From assembly GCA_023406965.1 (NCBI GenBank), contig JAEXTI010000071.1, forward strand, positions 1-6,375: DNA of 6,375 nt. The letters run 5' to 3'. The notes under the pieces were generated by a model. That model was given only the letters and a program-made list of their open reading frames with translations. It was not told the origin of the DNA and did no database searches. The position numbers were made by a program, and so were the translations under genes. Below, one piece after another: positions 1 through 6,303 of the stretch (its first letter is position 1; every line of letters starts with the position of its first letter). The DNA is from Chloroflexota bacterium. Its GTDB lineage: Bacteria > Chloroflexota > Anaerolineae > Anaerolineales > Anaerolineaceae.

Positions 1-487
1 CATCATAGATCACCCGGTTCACCTCGCGGCGCTCTGCGGCGGGCGGGATGAGGGTTTCCAGCCCAAAGCGGGCCAGCCGCCCGGTGTAGAAATCCTCTTC
101 CATGGTAAAGCGTGTGCCCAGCAAGCCTACCCGGCGCAGCCCGGCAGCCTGCACGCGGCGGCCCGCGGCATCGGCAATGTGCAGGAAGGGGATTTTGATG
201 GCGGCTTCAATTTGCGGCGCCGACTTGTGCATGGTGTTGGTGCACAGCAGGACAAAATCGGCCCCGCCGCGTTCCAGGCGTTGGGCGGCGTCCACCATCA
301 GCGCGGCGCCCGCGTCCCACTGCCCACTCTGCTGCATCACCTCGATGGGGGCAAAATCCACGGAGTACATCAAACATTGAGCCGAATGCAGCCCGCCCAG
401 GCGTTCCTTCACACCCTCGTTAATCAAGCGGTAGTATTCCAGACTCGATTCCCAACTCATCCCACCGATCAAACCGATTGTTTTCAT
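1..487 (-). CDS. YgeA-like amino-acid racemase (aspartate/glutamate racemase family), 3' end cut by window edge
   Basis: This is a cofactor-independent amino-acid racemase of the Asp/Glu racemase superfamily, which moves the alpha proton between two cysteines in the cytosol. Only the first 162 codons are in the window; from memory E. coli YgeA is about 230 residues, so roughly the last third lies beyond position 1. The start MKTIGLIGGMSWESS, followed by YYRLINEG and LGGLHSAQ, is the typical N-terminus of the YgeA/aspartate racemase subgroup. The first catalytic cysteine is visible as Cys82 in LCTNTMHK; the second, expected in a C-terminal GCTE motif, is not in the window. Other family blocks are FLHIADA (about 101-107) and LLGTRFTMEEDFY (about 122-134). 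The ATG at 487 is supported by GAAGG (494-498) six bases upstream. A 245-base gap and its own ribosome binding site suggest it is a separate unit from the preceding operon. YgeA has been reported to act on several amino acids including homoserine, so the substrate here cannot be assigned. Confidence 0.93.
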   Translation of the reverse strand, partial: MKTIGLIGGMSWESSLEYYRLINEGVKERLGGLHSAQCLMYSVDFAPIEVMQQSGQWDAGAALMVDAAQRLERGGADFVLLCTNTMHKSAPQIEAAIKIPFLHIADAAGRRVQAAGLRRVGLLGTRFTMEEDFYTGRLARFGLETLIPPAAERREVNRVIYD

Positions 488-493
488 AAGAGG

Positions 494-498
494 CCTTC
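494..498 (-). promoter_or_regulatory. Ribosome binding site of the racemase gene
   Basis: On the minus strand the sequence reads GAAGG, then six bases, then the ATG at 487. It fits a Shine-Dalgarno sequence and supports this start, which also matches the conserved family N-terminus. Confidence 0.6.
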
Positions 499-523
499 AG
501 CTGTCAGCTATAAGCCGTCAGCT
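497..523. repeat. Three TCAGCT units upstream of the racemase gene
   Basis: The hexamer TCAGCT occurs at 497-502, 504-509 and 518-523. The first two overlap the odd palindrome AGCTGTCAGCT (499-509), and a run of T follows at 524-528. On the minus strand the cluster sits immediately before the racemase ribosome binding site. It could be a dispersed intergenic repeat or a protein-binding site; the sequence alone does not decide. Confidence 0.5.
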
Positions 524-566
524 TTTTTCTGTTGAATTCGTTTCTTAGTTCCTTTTCTGTCCGATC

Positions 567-714
567 ATTCGCGCAGATTAGCGTCTACCCTGGCAAGGCC
601 AGGGCTTTTCGCGGATAAAATTCTTCATTCTCTTCCCATTCGTGTCATTCGTGAAATTCGTGGAGAAAATTCTCCCCTCTTTTTTATTCGCGTTGATTAG
701 CGTTTATTCGCGGA
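567..714. repeat. Three copies of a degenerate ATTCGYG-type intergenic repeat
   Basis: Each copy is made of three units of 9-10 bases. At 638-664 they are ATTCGTGTC, ATTCGTGAA and ATTCGTGGA. At 686-714 they are ATTCGCGTTG, ATTAGCGTTT and ATTCGCGGA. The copy at 567-615 has ATTCGCGCAG and ATTAGCGTCT, then an interruption holding a hairpin (588-604), then TTCGCGGA. All three copies are followed by an A-rich stretch and AAATTC, so the similarity extends beyond the triplet of units. The copies share orientation. Function is unknown; dispersed repeat families of this sort are a possible explanation. Confidence 0.65.
588..604. repeat. Perfect inverted repeat (hairpin) inside the first repeat copy
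   Basis: CCCTGGC, the three-base loop AAG and GCCAGGG form a perfect 7-base-pair GC-rich stem. On the plus strand CTTTTC follows; on the minus strand, which carries the genes, no T run follows. It is therefore not a standard intrinsic terminator for the operon, although the structure could still protect or define the 3' end of the transcript. Confidence 0.55.
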
Positions 715-732
715 AAAATTCTTTCTCTTTTC

Positions 733-2481
733 TTACTGAATGTCCGCGATCAGAATCCACCCGATGATCGTGCGCGTTTCGCCCACATATTCCACCAGTA
801 AGCACTCTCGCGAGAGCGCATCATAGCGCCGCTCGGCGGGCAGCAAGCGCACAATGGCCCCTTCGGGGATGCGTGCCACGGCCTCGTAATCCTCATAGCA
901 GCCATTGCGTGCCCAGATATTGCGCGAGATGGTAGCATTCAACGGTGTCGGAGTGATCGTGGGGGTCAGCGTGGGGCGCGGTGTAGCCGAAGGTTCCGGT
1001 GTCGGCGTCGCCGTGCGGGTGGGCGTGGGCGTAAAGGTGGCTGTCGGTGTGGCGGTGGGCGTCAGCGACAAAATATACGACTGCACCTGGTTAAACCCTA
1101 ACCACAGCAGCAAGATCACCAGCGCCGCGCCGATGAGCCCGCCTCCAACTTTCAGGCCGGTCATCGTGTTGCGGTAGGTGCTCAAGCCGCGATTTAGCTC
1201 AATGACGCCGGGGTCGTTGGGGTAGCGGCTGCGCAGATCAGCGGACATGCGCGCGGCTTCGGCTGGCCAGGAGCGGTTGGCGTCCAGCACTGAAACAGAT
1301 TGCTGGAGCAGGTCGTCGTAGCGCAAAATATCCTGCAGGGCCTTGTCTGTCTCGCCTTGCAATTGGTTGAGGTCGTCATCGCTGTAACCCAGCGCGCGCA
1401 CCTGGTCGATCAGCCGGCGCGCCTCGCGGGCTTTGGTGCGAGCGGATTCGAGGGTTTGCGAGCGCAGAGCCTGCTGTTTGAGCGCTTGAATCTGCTCTTT
1501 GAGCGGCCCGGCCACTTTGGGCACAGCGGCTTCGAGCTGGTCTTTCATGCGCTGCAAAATCGGGCTCTCGCCGTATTTGAGTATCAATCCGTCCAGGTTG
1601 GTCTTGGCCTGGGCCACGGCTTTGGGATCGGGCAGGGTGGCGTTGAGGGCCTCGGCAATGCCATGCACCTGGTCGCGCTCGCGCTGCATTTGGGCCAGAC
1701 GGTCGCCGTACTTGGGCAGCCCGGTGGCGGTCGCGGCGGTCTCTACCCGGTCGATACCCTCGTCCAGGCGGCCCTGGGCGAACAAGAGCACGCCTTCGTT
1801 GAACACGTTCTCGGCGTCGATGTTTTGTTGTAGCTTTTGCTCAAACTCAGTACCTTCTTGCCAGCGCTGGATGCCGAACTGGGTGAGGATGTTTTGGGCG
1901 CGGGTGAGCAAGCCCAGGGCATCCGAATAGCGCCCCAGGCGCGCCGCCGATTGGGCCTTACCAAACGCGGTGGCGGCTTCGGGGGGCAGCGCCACGGCGG
2001 GGATATATCCCGTGCGCAGGTAGCCCTCGGCTTCGGTGCGGTGCTGGCGGGCGCGTTCCCAGCCCGGCTCAATCGACAGCACCTTATCGTAGATCTTGAT
2101 CGCCTCGGCGTAGCGCCCGCCGTAGAATAGCGTCTCGGCCTCTTCCAGTTGCTCGGCGGCATAGGGATTGTGGACGCGCTCTTCGGGTCGAGCCGCTTTG
2201 TTGTTGCCGGTTCCGCCGGCAGGGGTTGCCGCCCCATTTTCAGCCGGGGGCAGGTTGTCACTCAACGGCACCGAGGGAGCTTCCACGCCGCGCAGCTTGT
2301 CGCGCAAATTCTGGTAGAGCTTCTGGATTTCGGTGCGCTCCACCTGGGTCAAGGATTGAAAGTCGGCGGAATGGATCAGGTCGTCTAGATCGACCATCAA
2401 GCGGCGCAGATCAGGCGCGGAGGGGCTTTCCCTCTCCAGCAGCTCGCCGGCTTTTTTTATCAAGGTTTCATGATCACTCAT
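733..2481 (-). CDS. TPR-like, single-pass membrane protein with Thr/Pro linker and extracytoplasmic SH3b-like domain
   Basis: The protein has 582 residues and no N-terminal signal peptide. Residues 1-65 are helical and charged, and 66-105 form a Pro/Gly/Ala-rich linker. A clear TPR-type helix pair lies at about 108-143 (AETLFYGGRYAEAIKIYDKVL), with weaker ones near 168-200 and 220-250. Residues 255-440 are long charged helices, possibly coiled coil. A hydrophobic segment at about 444-463 is preceded by Arg/Lys, which predicts an N-in, C-out topology. Residues 474-513 are an extended Thr/Pro linker. The last 65 or so residues resemble a bacterial SH3 (SH3b) domain: a VARIPEGAIVRLLP strand pair and a GWI(L)-type end. 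The only two cysteines, Cys528 and Cys560, both lie in this outer domain. The likely role is to link an external or wall-related signal to a cytoplasmic protein-docking region; this is inference. The gene follows the kinase-like gene by 9 bases. GGAG (2494-2497), inside the end of that gene, serves as ribosome binding site at a rather long 12-base spacing. Confidence 0.85.
   Translation of the reverse strand: MSDHETLIKKAGELLERESPSAPDLRRLMVDLDDLIHSADFQSLTQVERTEIQKLYQNLRDKLRGVEAPSVPLSDNLPPAENGAATPAGGTGNNKAARPEERVHNPYAAEQLEEAETLFYGGRYAEAIKIYDKVLSIEPGWERARQHRTEAEGYLRTGYIPAVALPPEAATAFGKAQSAARLGRYSDALGLLTRAQNILTQFGIQRWQEGTEFEQKLQQNIDAENVFNEGVLLFAQGRLDEGIDRVETAATATGLPKYGDRLAQMQRERDQVHGIAEALNATLPDPKAVAQAKTNLDGLILKYGESPILQRMKDQLEAAVPKVAGPLKEQIQALKQQALRSQTLESARTKAREARRLIDQVRALGYSDDDLNQLQGETDKALQDILRYDDLLQQSVSVLDANRSWPAEAARMSADLRSRYPNDPGVIELNRGLSTYRNTMTGLKVGGGLIGAALVILLLWLGFNQVQSYILSLTPTATPTATFTPTPTRTATPTPEPSATPRPTLTPTITPTPLNATISRNIWARNGCYEDYEAVARIPEGAIVRLLPAERRYDALSRECLLVEYVGETRTIIGWILIADIQ
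943..1062 (-). repeat. Low-complexity Thr/Pro-coding tract
   Basis: This tract encodes residues 474-513 of the membrane protein, made almost only of Thr and Pro with some Ala and occasional Arg, Glu, Phe, Leu, Ile and Ser, in a TPT/TAT pattern. On the plus strand it appears as GTGGGCGTGGGC-like simple sequence. Such linkers commonly join a membrane anchor to an external domain in Chloroflexota proteins, and may be O-glycosylated or simply extended. The quasi-repetitive DNA makes length variation between strains likely. Confidence 0.8.
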
Positions 2482-2490
2482 AAGATAATG

Positions 2491-5460
2491 TTACTCCAAT
2501 GTCATATAGGCGTCGAGCAAATCCTGGCGCAGATCGGCTGCTGTCTGATAAGCTCCGCCTAAGGCGCTTTCCAGAATGGCCCGCACCTGGGGAGGCAGCC
2601 GGCGGTCATCATACGTCCATTGGGCCTTGTATGTCTGCGCGGCGGCTTCAATTTCTTCGGGGCGGGTAGGGCCCAGGGGCAGCGCTCCGGGAGCGGTGCG
2701 CCCGGTGAGAATGTGGTGCAAGCCGCGGGCGGCGAATTGTACCAGGTCCATGTGGATTTCCATGTCCGTCAGCCCTTCGGGATAATACCGGGCCACGTTC
2801 CAGTCGATGATAAATATACCGTTCTTTTCAGCTTCCCAGTAGTAGTGCAAAATCTTGTGATCGCGGTAAACGACCTTGCGTTGGTGCGCGATCTGTAGAA
2901 TATCACAGATTTGTATCGCCATGTGCAGCAGGTCGCCCAAGGGCTTGGAGGCCCCCCGGTTGAGGGCCGCATCGCACAGCAGCAGCAGGTTATTTTCTTT
3001 GCGGCGCTCTTCCAGCAGCAGGTAGGGCGTCCAGCCCTGGCGGGTGCGGTCTTCCAACTCGCGCAGGAATTGCCCGGCGGCGTCGCAGCCCAGGCGCAGG
3101 GCGTCGCCGGCGATTGCGCGAATGCCCTCGCGGTCATGATCGGCGGGCAGCGAGCCGTTGCCGTCCAGGCCCAAAAAGCCGCACTCCAACATGCGGTTCA
3201 CGCCGGGCACATCGCGCATATCGGAGAGGATTTGCACCTCTTCGCGGAACAAGGGCATCGAGTAGTCGGCCTTGTCGGTACGCATGATCTTGAGCGCAGC
3301 TTCAGCAAAGCTGCCGATGGGCAAGCGGTAGGCGGCGTGGTAAACGCGTGCCGATGAGCCGCGCGCTTCGGGCATCCAGGTGTCCAGCGGGTCCAAAAAG
3401 GCCAGGTCGGCGTTGGGACCCACGCGGCCTTCATGCACCCCACTGAGCGCGGGGATTTCGGCGAGTTTCTTGCCGTTGCCCAGCAAGGGTTGCAGACGCT
3501 CCAGACGTTCGAAACGCTGCAGCCAGGGCATATCAGCCATCAAGGTGGGCTGAGCCAGGAGCAAGTCGCCGGGCCAGGTGCCGCGCCGCATCTGCTTGAG
3601 GCCGTCCAGAAGGCCATCCAGCCAACCGGCTGGACCTACCTGGTTGTGCAACTCGCGGCCTTCAAATTCCAGGTTGGTGACAAACTCGCGCAATGCTTCG
3701 CCCTGGGCCGGTCCTACGCGCAGGCGCATCAACCAATCGGGCGCGGCGCGGATGGCTTTCTCGGCGCGCAGCAGGCGGCGGCGGTCGGGATCCACCATCA
3801 GCAAGGTTCGCAACCCGCGCCCAGCGGACTGGAATTCGCGGTGCCCCCAGGCATCCAGCACGGCGCGCACCTGTTCCTGCGGGCGGACCATCTGCGAGCG
3901 CAGATCGTAAGGGGCGAAGCGCTCGAAATCATCCAGAATCAGCAGGACTTCATCATAGGATAAGTCGGAGTGAGGGGGCAGCGGCTCGAGCTGCACCCAG
4001 TTGTAGATCACTTTGCGCATCCGTTCGAGATAGGCCTGGTTTTCTTCCAGCGCCGCGGCGGTTTCGGGGTCGGGGCTGCGCGCCAGGCGGTCTTCCAGAG
4101 TCTGGGCCGCCGACTGTACGCTCAGGGCGGCGCGGCGCAGGGTGAGCAGGGGGCGCGGCGGTTCTTCCTTGCCTTCGGGCTGGCTGCGCAGTTCGCGGAT
4201 CAGTTCGTGCCAGCCTTCCGGCTCGGCTTCGGCGCCCAATCCATCCAACATGCGCCACAGCGCTTCGGCCCAATCGGCTTGCAAAGCGGCCTGGATGATG
4301 GGCGCAAACATGCCGGGGTTGGGCAGCCCACCAATATGCCGGGCCAGGTTGCCGGTCAGCTTCCAGGCAGCCGGATTGGCCCCTGGCAGTTTTTGGGCCC
4401 AGCCGCACAGCTCGCGCAGGGCGGGCCAATCCTGACGCGAGGCCAGGCTCTCGGCGGCGCTGGTCACCAGGCGCAGCGCGGCTTCCAGGTCGGGCAGGCG
4501 GCCCATATCGAGAATGCGCACTTGCAGGGGTTGCAATTCAGCCAATCGCTGATCGGCGTCCAGGCCGGGCTGAGTCAGTTGCGCCTGGGTTTCTTGCAAC
4601 TCTTTGAACAAGCCGGCATTTTTCTGGTGCCCGGCCACGATGCGCTTCTTCAAGCGCTGAATCGTCGCCGCCAGGGCATCCGGTGAAACAGATGTCTCGG
4701 GCCATTCCAGCGTTTTGGCCAGCTCCGGCGCGTTCTGCTGCAGGAAGCGGCCCATCTCTTCGATGAACTGTCGCCAATCGTCGGCGCGAGAGTGGCGGCG
4801 GTTGCGCGAGGCGCCGTCGGCTTCCAGAAGAATGGTGTTGCCCCAGTCGATAATCGTCACCAGGCCGTTCTCGGGGTTCCAGAAGACGTGGTCAATCTTC
4901 ACATCGTTCCACAGCAGGCCGAAGAAAGGCTCTCCGGCCTCCCCCTTGGCCTCGTGGATGGTCTCGAAGACCGTCAGGATGGCATGCAAGCAGGCGTAGA
5001 TAACCGCCACGGGCAGGGCGCCGCTGTCCTGGATGCGTTCCAACAACATTCGTTGAGCTTCCGGGCGGGCAGCCAGTTCGGCGGGCGAAAGCCCTCGGCC
5101 AACCGCGCGGGCCAAATCGCTGAGCGAAACCCCCTCCGCTTCGGCGATGATGATGAAATGCGCGCCCGAAAATTCGCGCCCGCCCTTGCTTTGATCCAAC
5201 AAGATAGGGGTGCGCACCGCGACGGCATTGTCCTGCTGCCAGAGGTCGCTGAGAAACTGCAAAACCAGGCCTTCGCGGCGAATCTGGTCGGATTGGCGGC
5301 GGACTTCGTAACTGAGCGCGTTGGCGCGCGGGCGCTTGAGGATGGCGGGGCGGTGTTCCACCAGGGATTCTACCCGGTAAACCTCGCCGGCATCCCCTTC
5401 GCCCACTTTTTCCAGGGCAATCCATGCGCTCGAACTGCCCGGTAGTACGAAATCAGACAT
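2491..5460 (-). CDS. Large soluble protein with two divergent protein-kinase-like domains
   Basis: The protein has 989 residues, with no signal peptide or membrane segment. The N-terminal kinase-like domain (about 12-245) has a glycine loop GEGDAGEVY (20-28), Lys42 in AILK, a candidate helix-C Glu63, a hinge near HFIIIAEAEG (101-110), a catalytic loop WNDVKIDH (184-191) and DWG at 205-207. The C-terminal domain (about 686-989) has ARGSSARVY (699-707), Lys724 in AALK, helix-C Glu741, a hinge near YLLLEE (813-818), a loop YRDHKILH (865-872) and DWN at 886-888. The catalytic Asp and Lys are kept in both, but the Asn that normally binds metal is His, and DFG is DWG/DWN. The middle (about 250-680) is helical, with a possible coiled coil at 266-296 and TPR-like helix pairs, and matches no family I recognise. 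It may be an active Ser/Thr kinase, an atypical phosphotransferase or a paired pseudokinase scaffold; sequence reading cannot decide. The ATG lies 10 bases after the hydrolase stop, with no recognisable Shine-Dalgarno sequence, which suggests translational coupling. Confidence 0.85.
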   Translation of the reverse strand: MSDFVLPGSSSAWIALEKVGEGDAGEVYRVESLVEHRPAILKRPRANALSYEVRRQSDQIRREGLVLQFLSDLWQQDNAVAVRTPILLDQSKGGREFSGAHFIIIAEAEGVSLSDLARAVGRGLSPAELAARPEAQRMLLERIQDSGALPVAVIYACLHAILTVFETIHEAKGEAGEPFFGLLWNDVKIDHVFWNPENGLVTIIDWGNTILLEADGASRNRRHSRADDWRQFIEEMGRFLQQNAPELAKTLEWPETSVSPDALAATIQRLKKRIVAGHQKNAGLFKELQETQAQLTQPGLDADQRLAELQPLQVRILDMGRLPDLEAALRLVTSAAESLASRQDWPALRELCGWAQKLPGANPAAWKLTGNLARHIGGLPNPGMFAPIIQAALQADWAEALWRMLDGLGAEAEPEGWHELIRELRSQPEGKEEPPRPLLTLRRAALSVQSAAQTLEDRLARSPDPETAAALEENQAYLERMRKVIYNWVQLEPLPPHSDLSYDEVLLILDDFERFAPYDLRSQMVRPQEQVRAVLDAWGHREFQSAGRGLRTLLMVDPDRRRLLRAEKAIRAAPDWLMRLRVGPAQGEALREFVTNLEFEGRELHNQVGPAGWLDGLLDGLKQMRRGTWPGDLLLAQPTLMADMPWLQRFERLERLQPLLGNGKKLAEIPALSGVHEGRVGPNADLAFLDPLDTWMPEARGSSARVYHAAYRLPIGSFAEAALKIMRTDKADYSMPLFREEVQILSDMRDVPGVNRMLECGFLGLDGNGSLPADHDREGIRAIAGDALRLGCDAAGQFLRELEDRTRQGWTPYLLLEERRKENNLLLLCDAALNRGASKPLGDLLHMAIQICDILQIAHQRKVVYRDHKILHYYWEAEKNGIFIIDWNVARYYPEGLTDMEIHMDLVQFAARGLHHILTGRTAPGALPLGPTRPEEIEAAAQTYKAQWTYDDRRLPPQVRAILESALGGAYQTAADLRQDLLDAYMTLE
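2494..2497 (-). promoter_or_regulatory. Ribosome binding site for the TPR/membrane protein, inside the upstream gene
   Basis: GGAG overlaps the last codons of the kinase-like gene and lies 12 bases before the ATG at 2481. The spacing is long, so initiation probably depends partly on ribosomes finishing the upstream gene. Confidence 0.4.
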
Positions 5461-5470
5461 AGGTTTTGGG

Positions 5471-6220
5471 TTACCGTTCCAGTGTAAAACTCATCCCGTC
5501 TCGGCCGGCGATCGCGTCGGGGAATTCCAGGCGGGCAAACTGGGCGGCTTCTTCGCGTTGGGCAAAAGTTTGGTAGCGCCAACCGTCGAAGTGGATGAGG
5601 GCCATTCTTTTGGCATTGGCTTCGCGGGCAATTTTCCCGGCCTGCCGCGGGGTGAGGTGCGGCCATTCGGTGCTGCTGTCCCCATTGGGCAGCGAGCATT
5701 CCAGCAAGACCAGGTCGGCATCTTTGGCTAACGTGATGGCATTGGCACAGTAGCCGGTGTCGGTAACGTAAGCCAGGGTGGCCCCATCGGCTTGCAGGCG
5801 GAAGCCCAGCACCGGCCCGCTGTGAATGAGCGGCAGGGCTTCAATTTTGAAGGGCAGCTCCTCTCGGACTGCTTCGAACTCAGTGATAGTCACCGGATAG
5901 CTCAAGGCGTCCAGGGTGATGGTAAAACGCTTGTCGAAGTAATCAGTCAATGCTTCGCGCACGCCGCTCATACCGATGATTGTCAACCCGGCGGAAAAAT
6001 TATCTTTGGCCAGAGTGTGGAACCCAATCAAATGATCATAGTGGAAATGACTGAGAAACAAATACGCCGGTTTGCTGCTGACTGCATACTGGTCGATTTT
6101 GGCAAAGCCGTAGCCCGCATCGAAGATTACCGTCCAGTCGTTTGATTCAACCAGCACACAGGGCGTGTTTCCGGTAGCGGTGTCAAACCATCCATTGGTG
6201 CCCAACAAAGTGACCTGCAT
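5471..6220 (-). CDS. Metallo-beta-lactamase-fold hydrolase (RNase Z/PhnP-like phosphodiesterase type)
   Basis: This is a 249-residue soluble metallo-hydrolase with an apparently complete two-metal site. The ligands are His58, His60, Asp62 and His63 in HFHYDHLIG, His133 in LPLIHSGP, Asp154 in VTDTGYC and His210 in ALIHF. A further His188 lies in the HLTPRQAG motif often seen in RNase Z/PhnP-type proteins. The start MQVTLLGTNG, followed by GNTPCVLVE, is the usual first strand pair of this branch. Members cleave phosphodiester bonds in RNA, cyclic nucleotides or phosphonate-pathway cyclic phosphates. The long tRNA-binding exosite arm of RNase Z is not evident, so tRNA 3' processing is less likely than small-molecule hydrolysis. 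The length is normal for the family. As first gene of the operon, it may process a nucleotide or other ligand connected with the kinase-like protein downstream; that link is inference. AAGGGA (6230-6235) lies nine bases before the ATG and supports the start. An ATG at 6228 is out of frame. Confidence 0.9.
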   Translation of the reverse strand: MQVTLLGTNGWFDTATGNTPCVLVESNDWTVIFDAGYGFAKIDQYAVSSKPAYLFLSHFHYDHLIGFHTLAKDNFSAGLTIIGMSGVREALTDYFDKRFTITLDALSYPVTITEFEAVREELPFKIEALPLIHSGPVLGFRLQADGATLAYVTDTGYCANAITLAKDADLVLLECSLPNGDSSTEWPHLTPRQAGKIAREANAKRMALIHFDGWRYQTFAQREEAAQFARLEFPDAIAGRDGMSFTLER

Positions 6221-6229
6221 AAATTCATG

Positions 6230-6235
6230 TCCCTT
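6230..6235 (-). promoter_or_regulatory. Ribosome binding site of the hydrolase gene
   Basis: AAGGGA on the minus strand is nine bases upstream of the ATG at 6220. An ATG at 6226-6228 lies only one base after it and in another frame, so it is a poor competitor. Confidence 0.6.
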
Positions 6236-6269
6236 ATCAATTTTTCCTGGCGATCATCCCCTTTTCCAG

Positions 6270-6283
6270 CCGCCGAAAGGCGG
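6270..6283 (-). promoter_or_regulatory. Hairpin in the operon leader
   Basis: CCGCC and GGCGG form a 5-base-pair all-GC stem around a four-base loop (TTTC in the transcript sense, GAAA on the plus strand). It lies about 50 bases upstream of the hydrolase start, between the predicted promoter and the ribosome binding site, and is flanked on both sides by AAGGGG-type purine runs (AAGGGG at 6286-6291). It could stabilise the 5' end of the mRNA or be a regulatory element. No known riboswitch is recognised. Confidence 0.4.
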
Positions 6284-6303
6284 TTCCCCTTACGACTAGA
6301 TGG

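Larger units (their letters stand above)
488..732. other. Non-coding intergenic region with short repeats
   Basis: This stretch separates the TPR/membrane protein gene from the racemase gene. No open frame with coding character crosses it, and it is clearly more AT-rich than the flanking genes. It contains a TCAGCT repeat cluster (497-523), three degenerate copies of an ATTCGYG-type repeat (567-615, 638-664, 686-714) and a GC-rich hairpin (588-604). No minus-strand hairpin followed by a T run is seen after the TPR gene, so no standard intrinsic terminator can be assigned. A possible racemase promoter is weak: minus-strand TTCAAC, then 17 bases, then TTATAG, close to the ATG. I do not annotate it separately. 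Confidence 0.75.

Noticed and set aside
102..535. Plus-strand frames of 92 and 118 codons near the left edge
   Set aside because: They overlap, in antisense, the racemase reading frame, which carries strong conserved motifs.
662..688. Possible plus-strand terminator: GGAGAA-AA-TTCTCC followed by a T run
   Set aside because: The stem is short and AT-rich with a two-base loop, and no plus-strand gene exists upstream to end there. The T run is also partly explained by the repeat copies.
567..714. CRISPR-like array from the regularly spaced ATTCGYG units
   Set aside because: Units are only 9-10 bases and directly adjacent, with no spacers of 25-40 bases and no cas genes.
905..1177. A Gly/Val-rich plus-strand frame that looks like a repetitive protein
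   Set aside because: The GVGVAV pattern is the exact reverse complement of the Thr/Pro linker codons in the minus-strand membrane protein.
3970..4686. A 238-codon open frame on the plus strand opposite the middle of the kinase-like gene
   Set aside because: It is an antisense shadow of GC-rich coding sequence, rich in Gly/Gln/Ala, with no motifs and no credible ribosome binding site.
4792..5445. A 217-codon open frame on the plus strand opposite the first kinase-like domain
   Set aside because: It lies wholly within a gene with clear kinase motifs on the other strand. Long antisense frames are expected from high third-position GC, and its product has no recognisable domain.
2491..5460. The large gene as a fusion of two separate kinase genes joined by a sequencing error
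   Set aside because: The frame is open for 989 codons without a stop, codon use and GC look uniform throughout, and a long helical middle region connects the domains. A true two-domain protein is the simpler reading.
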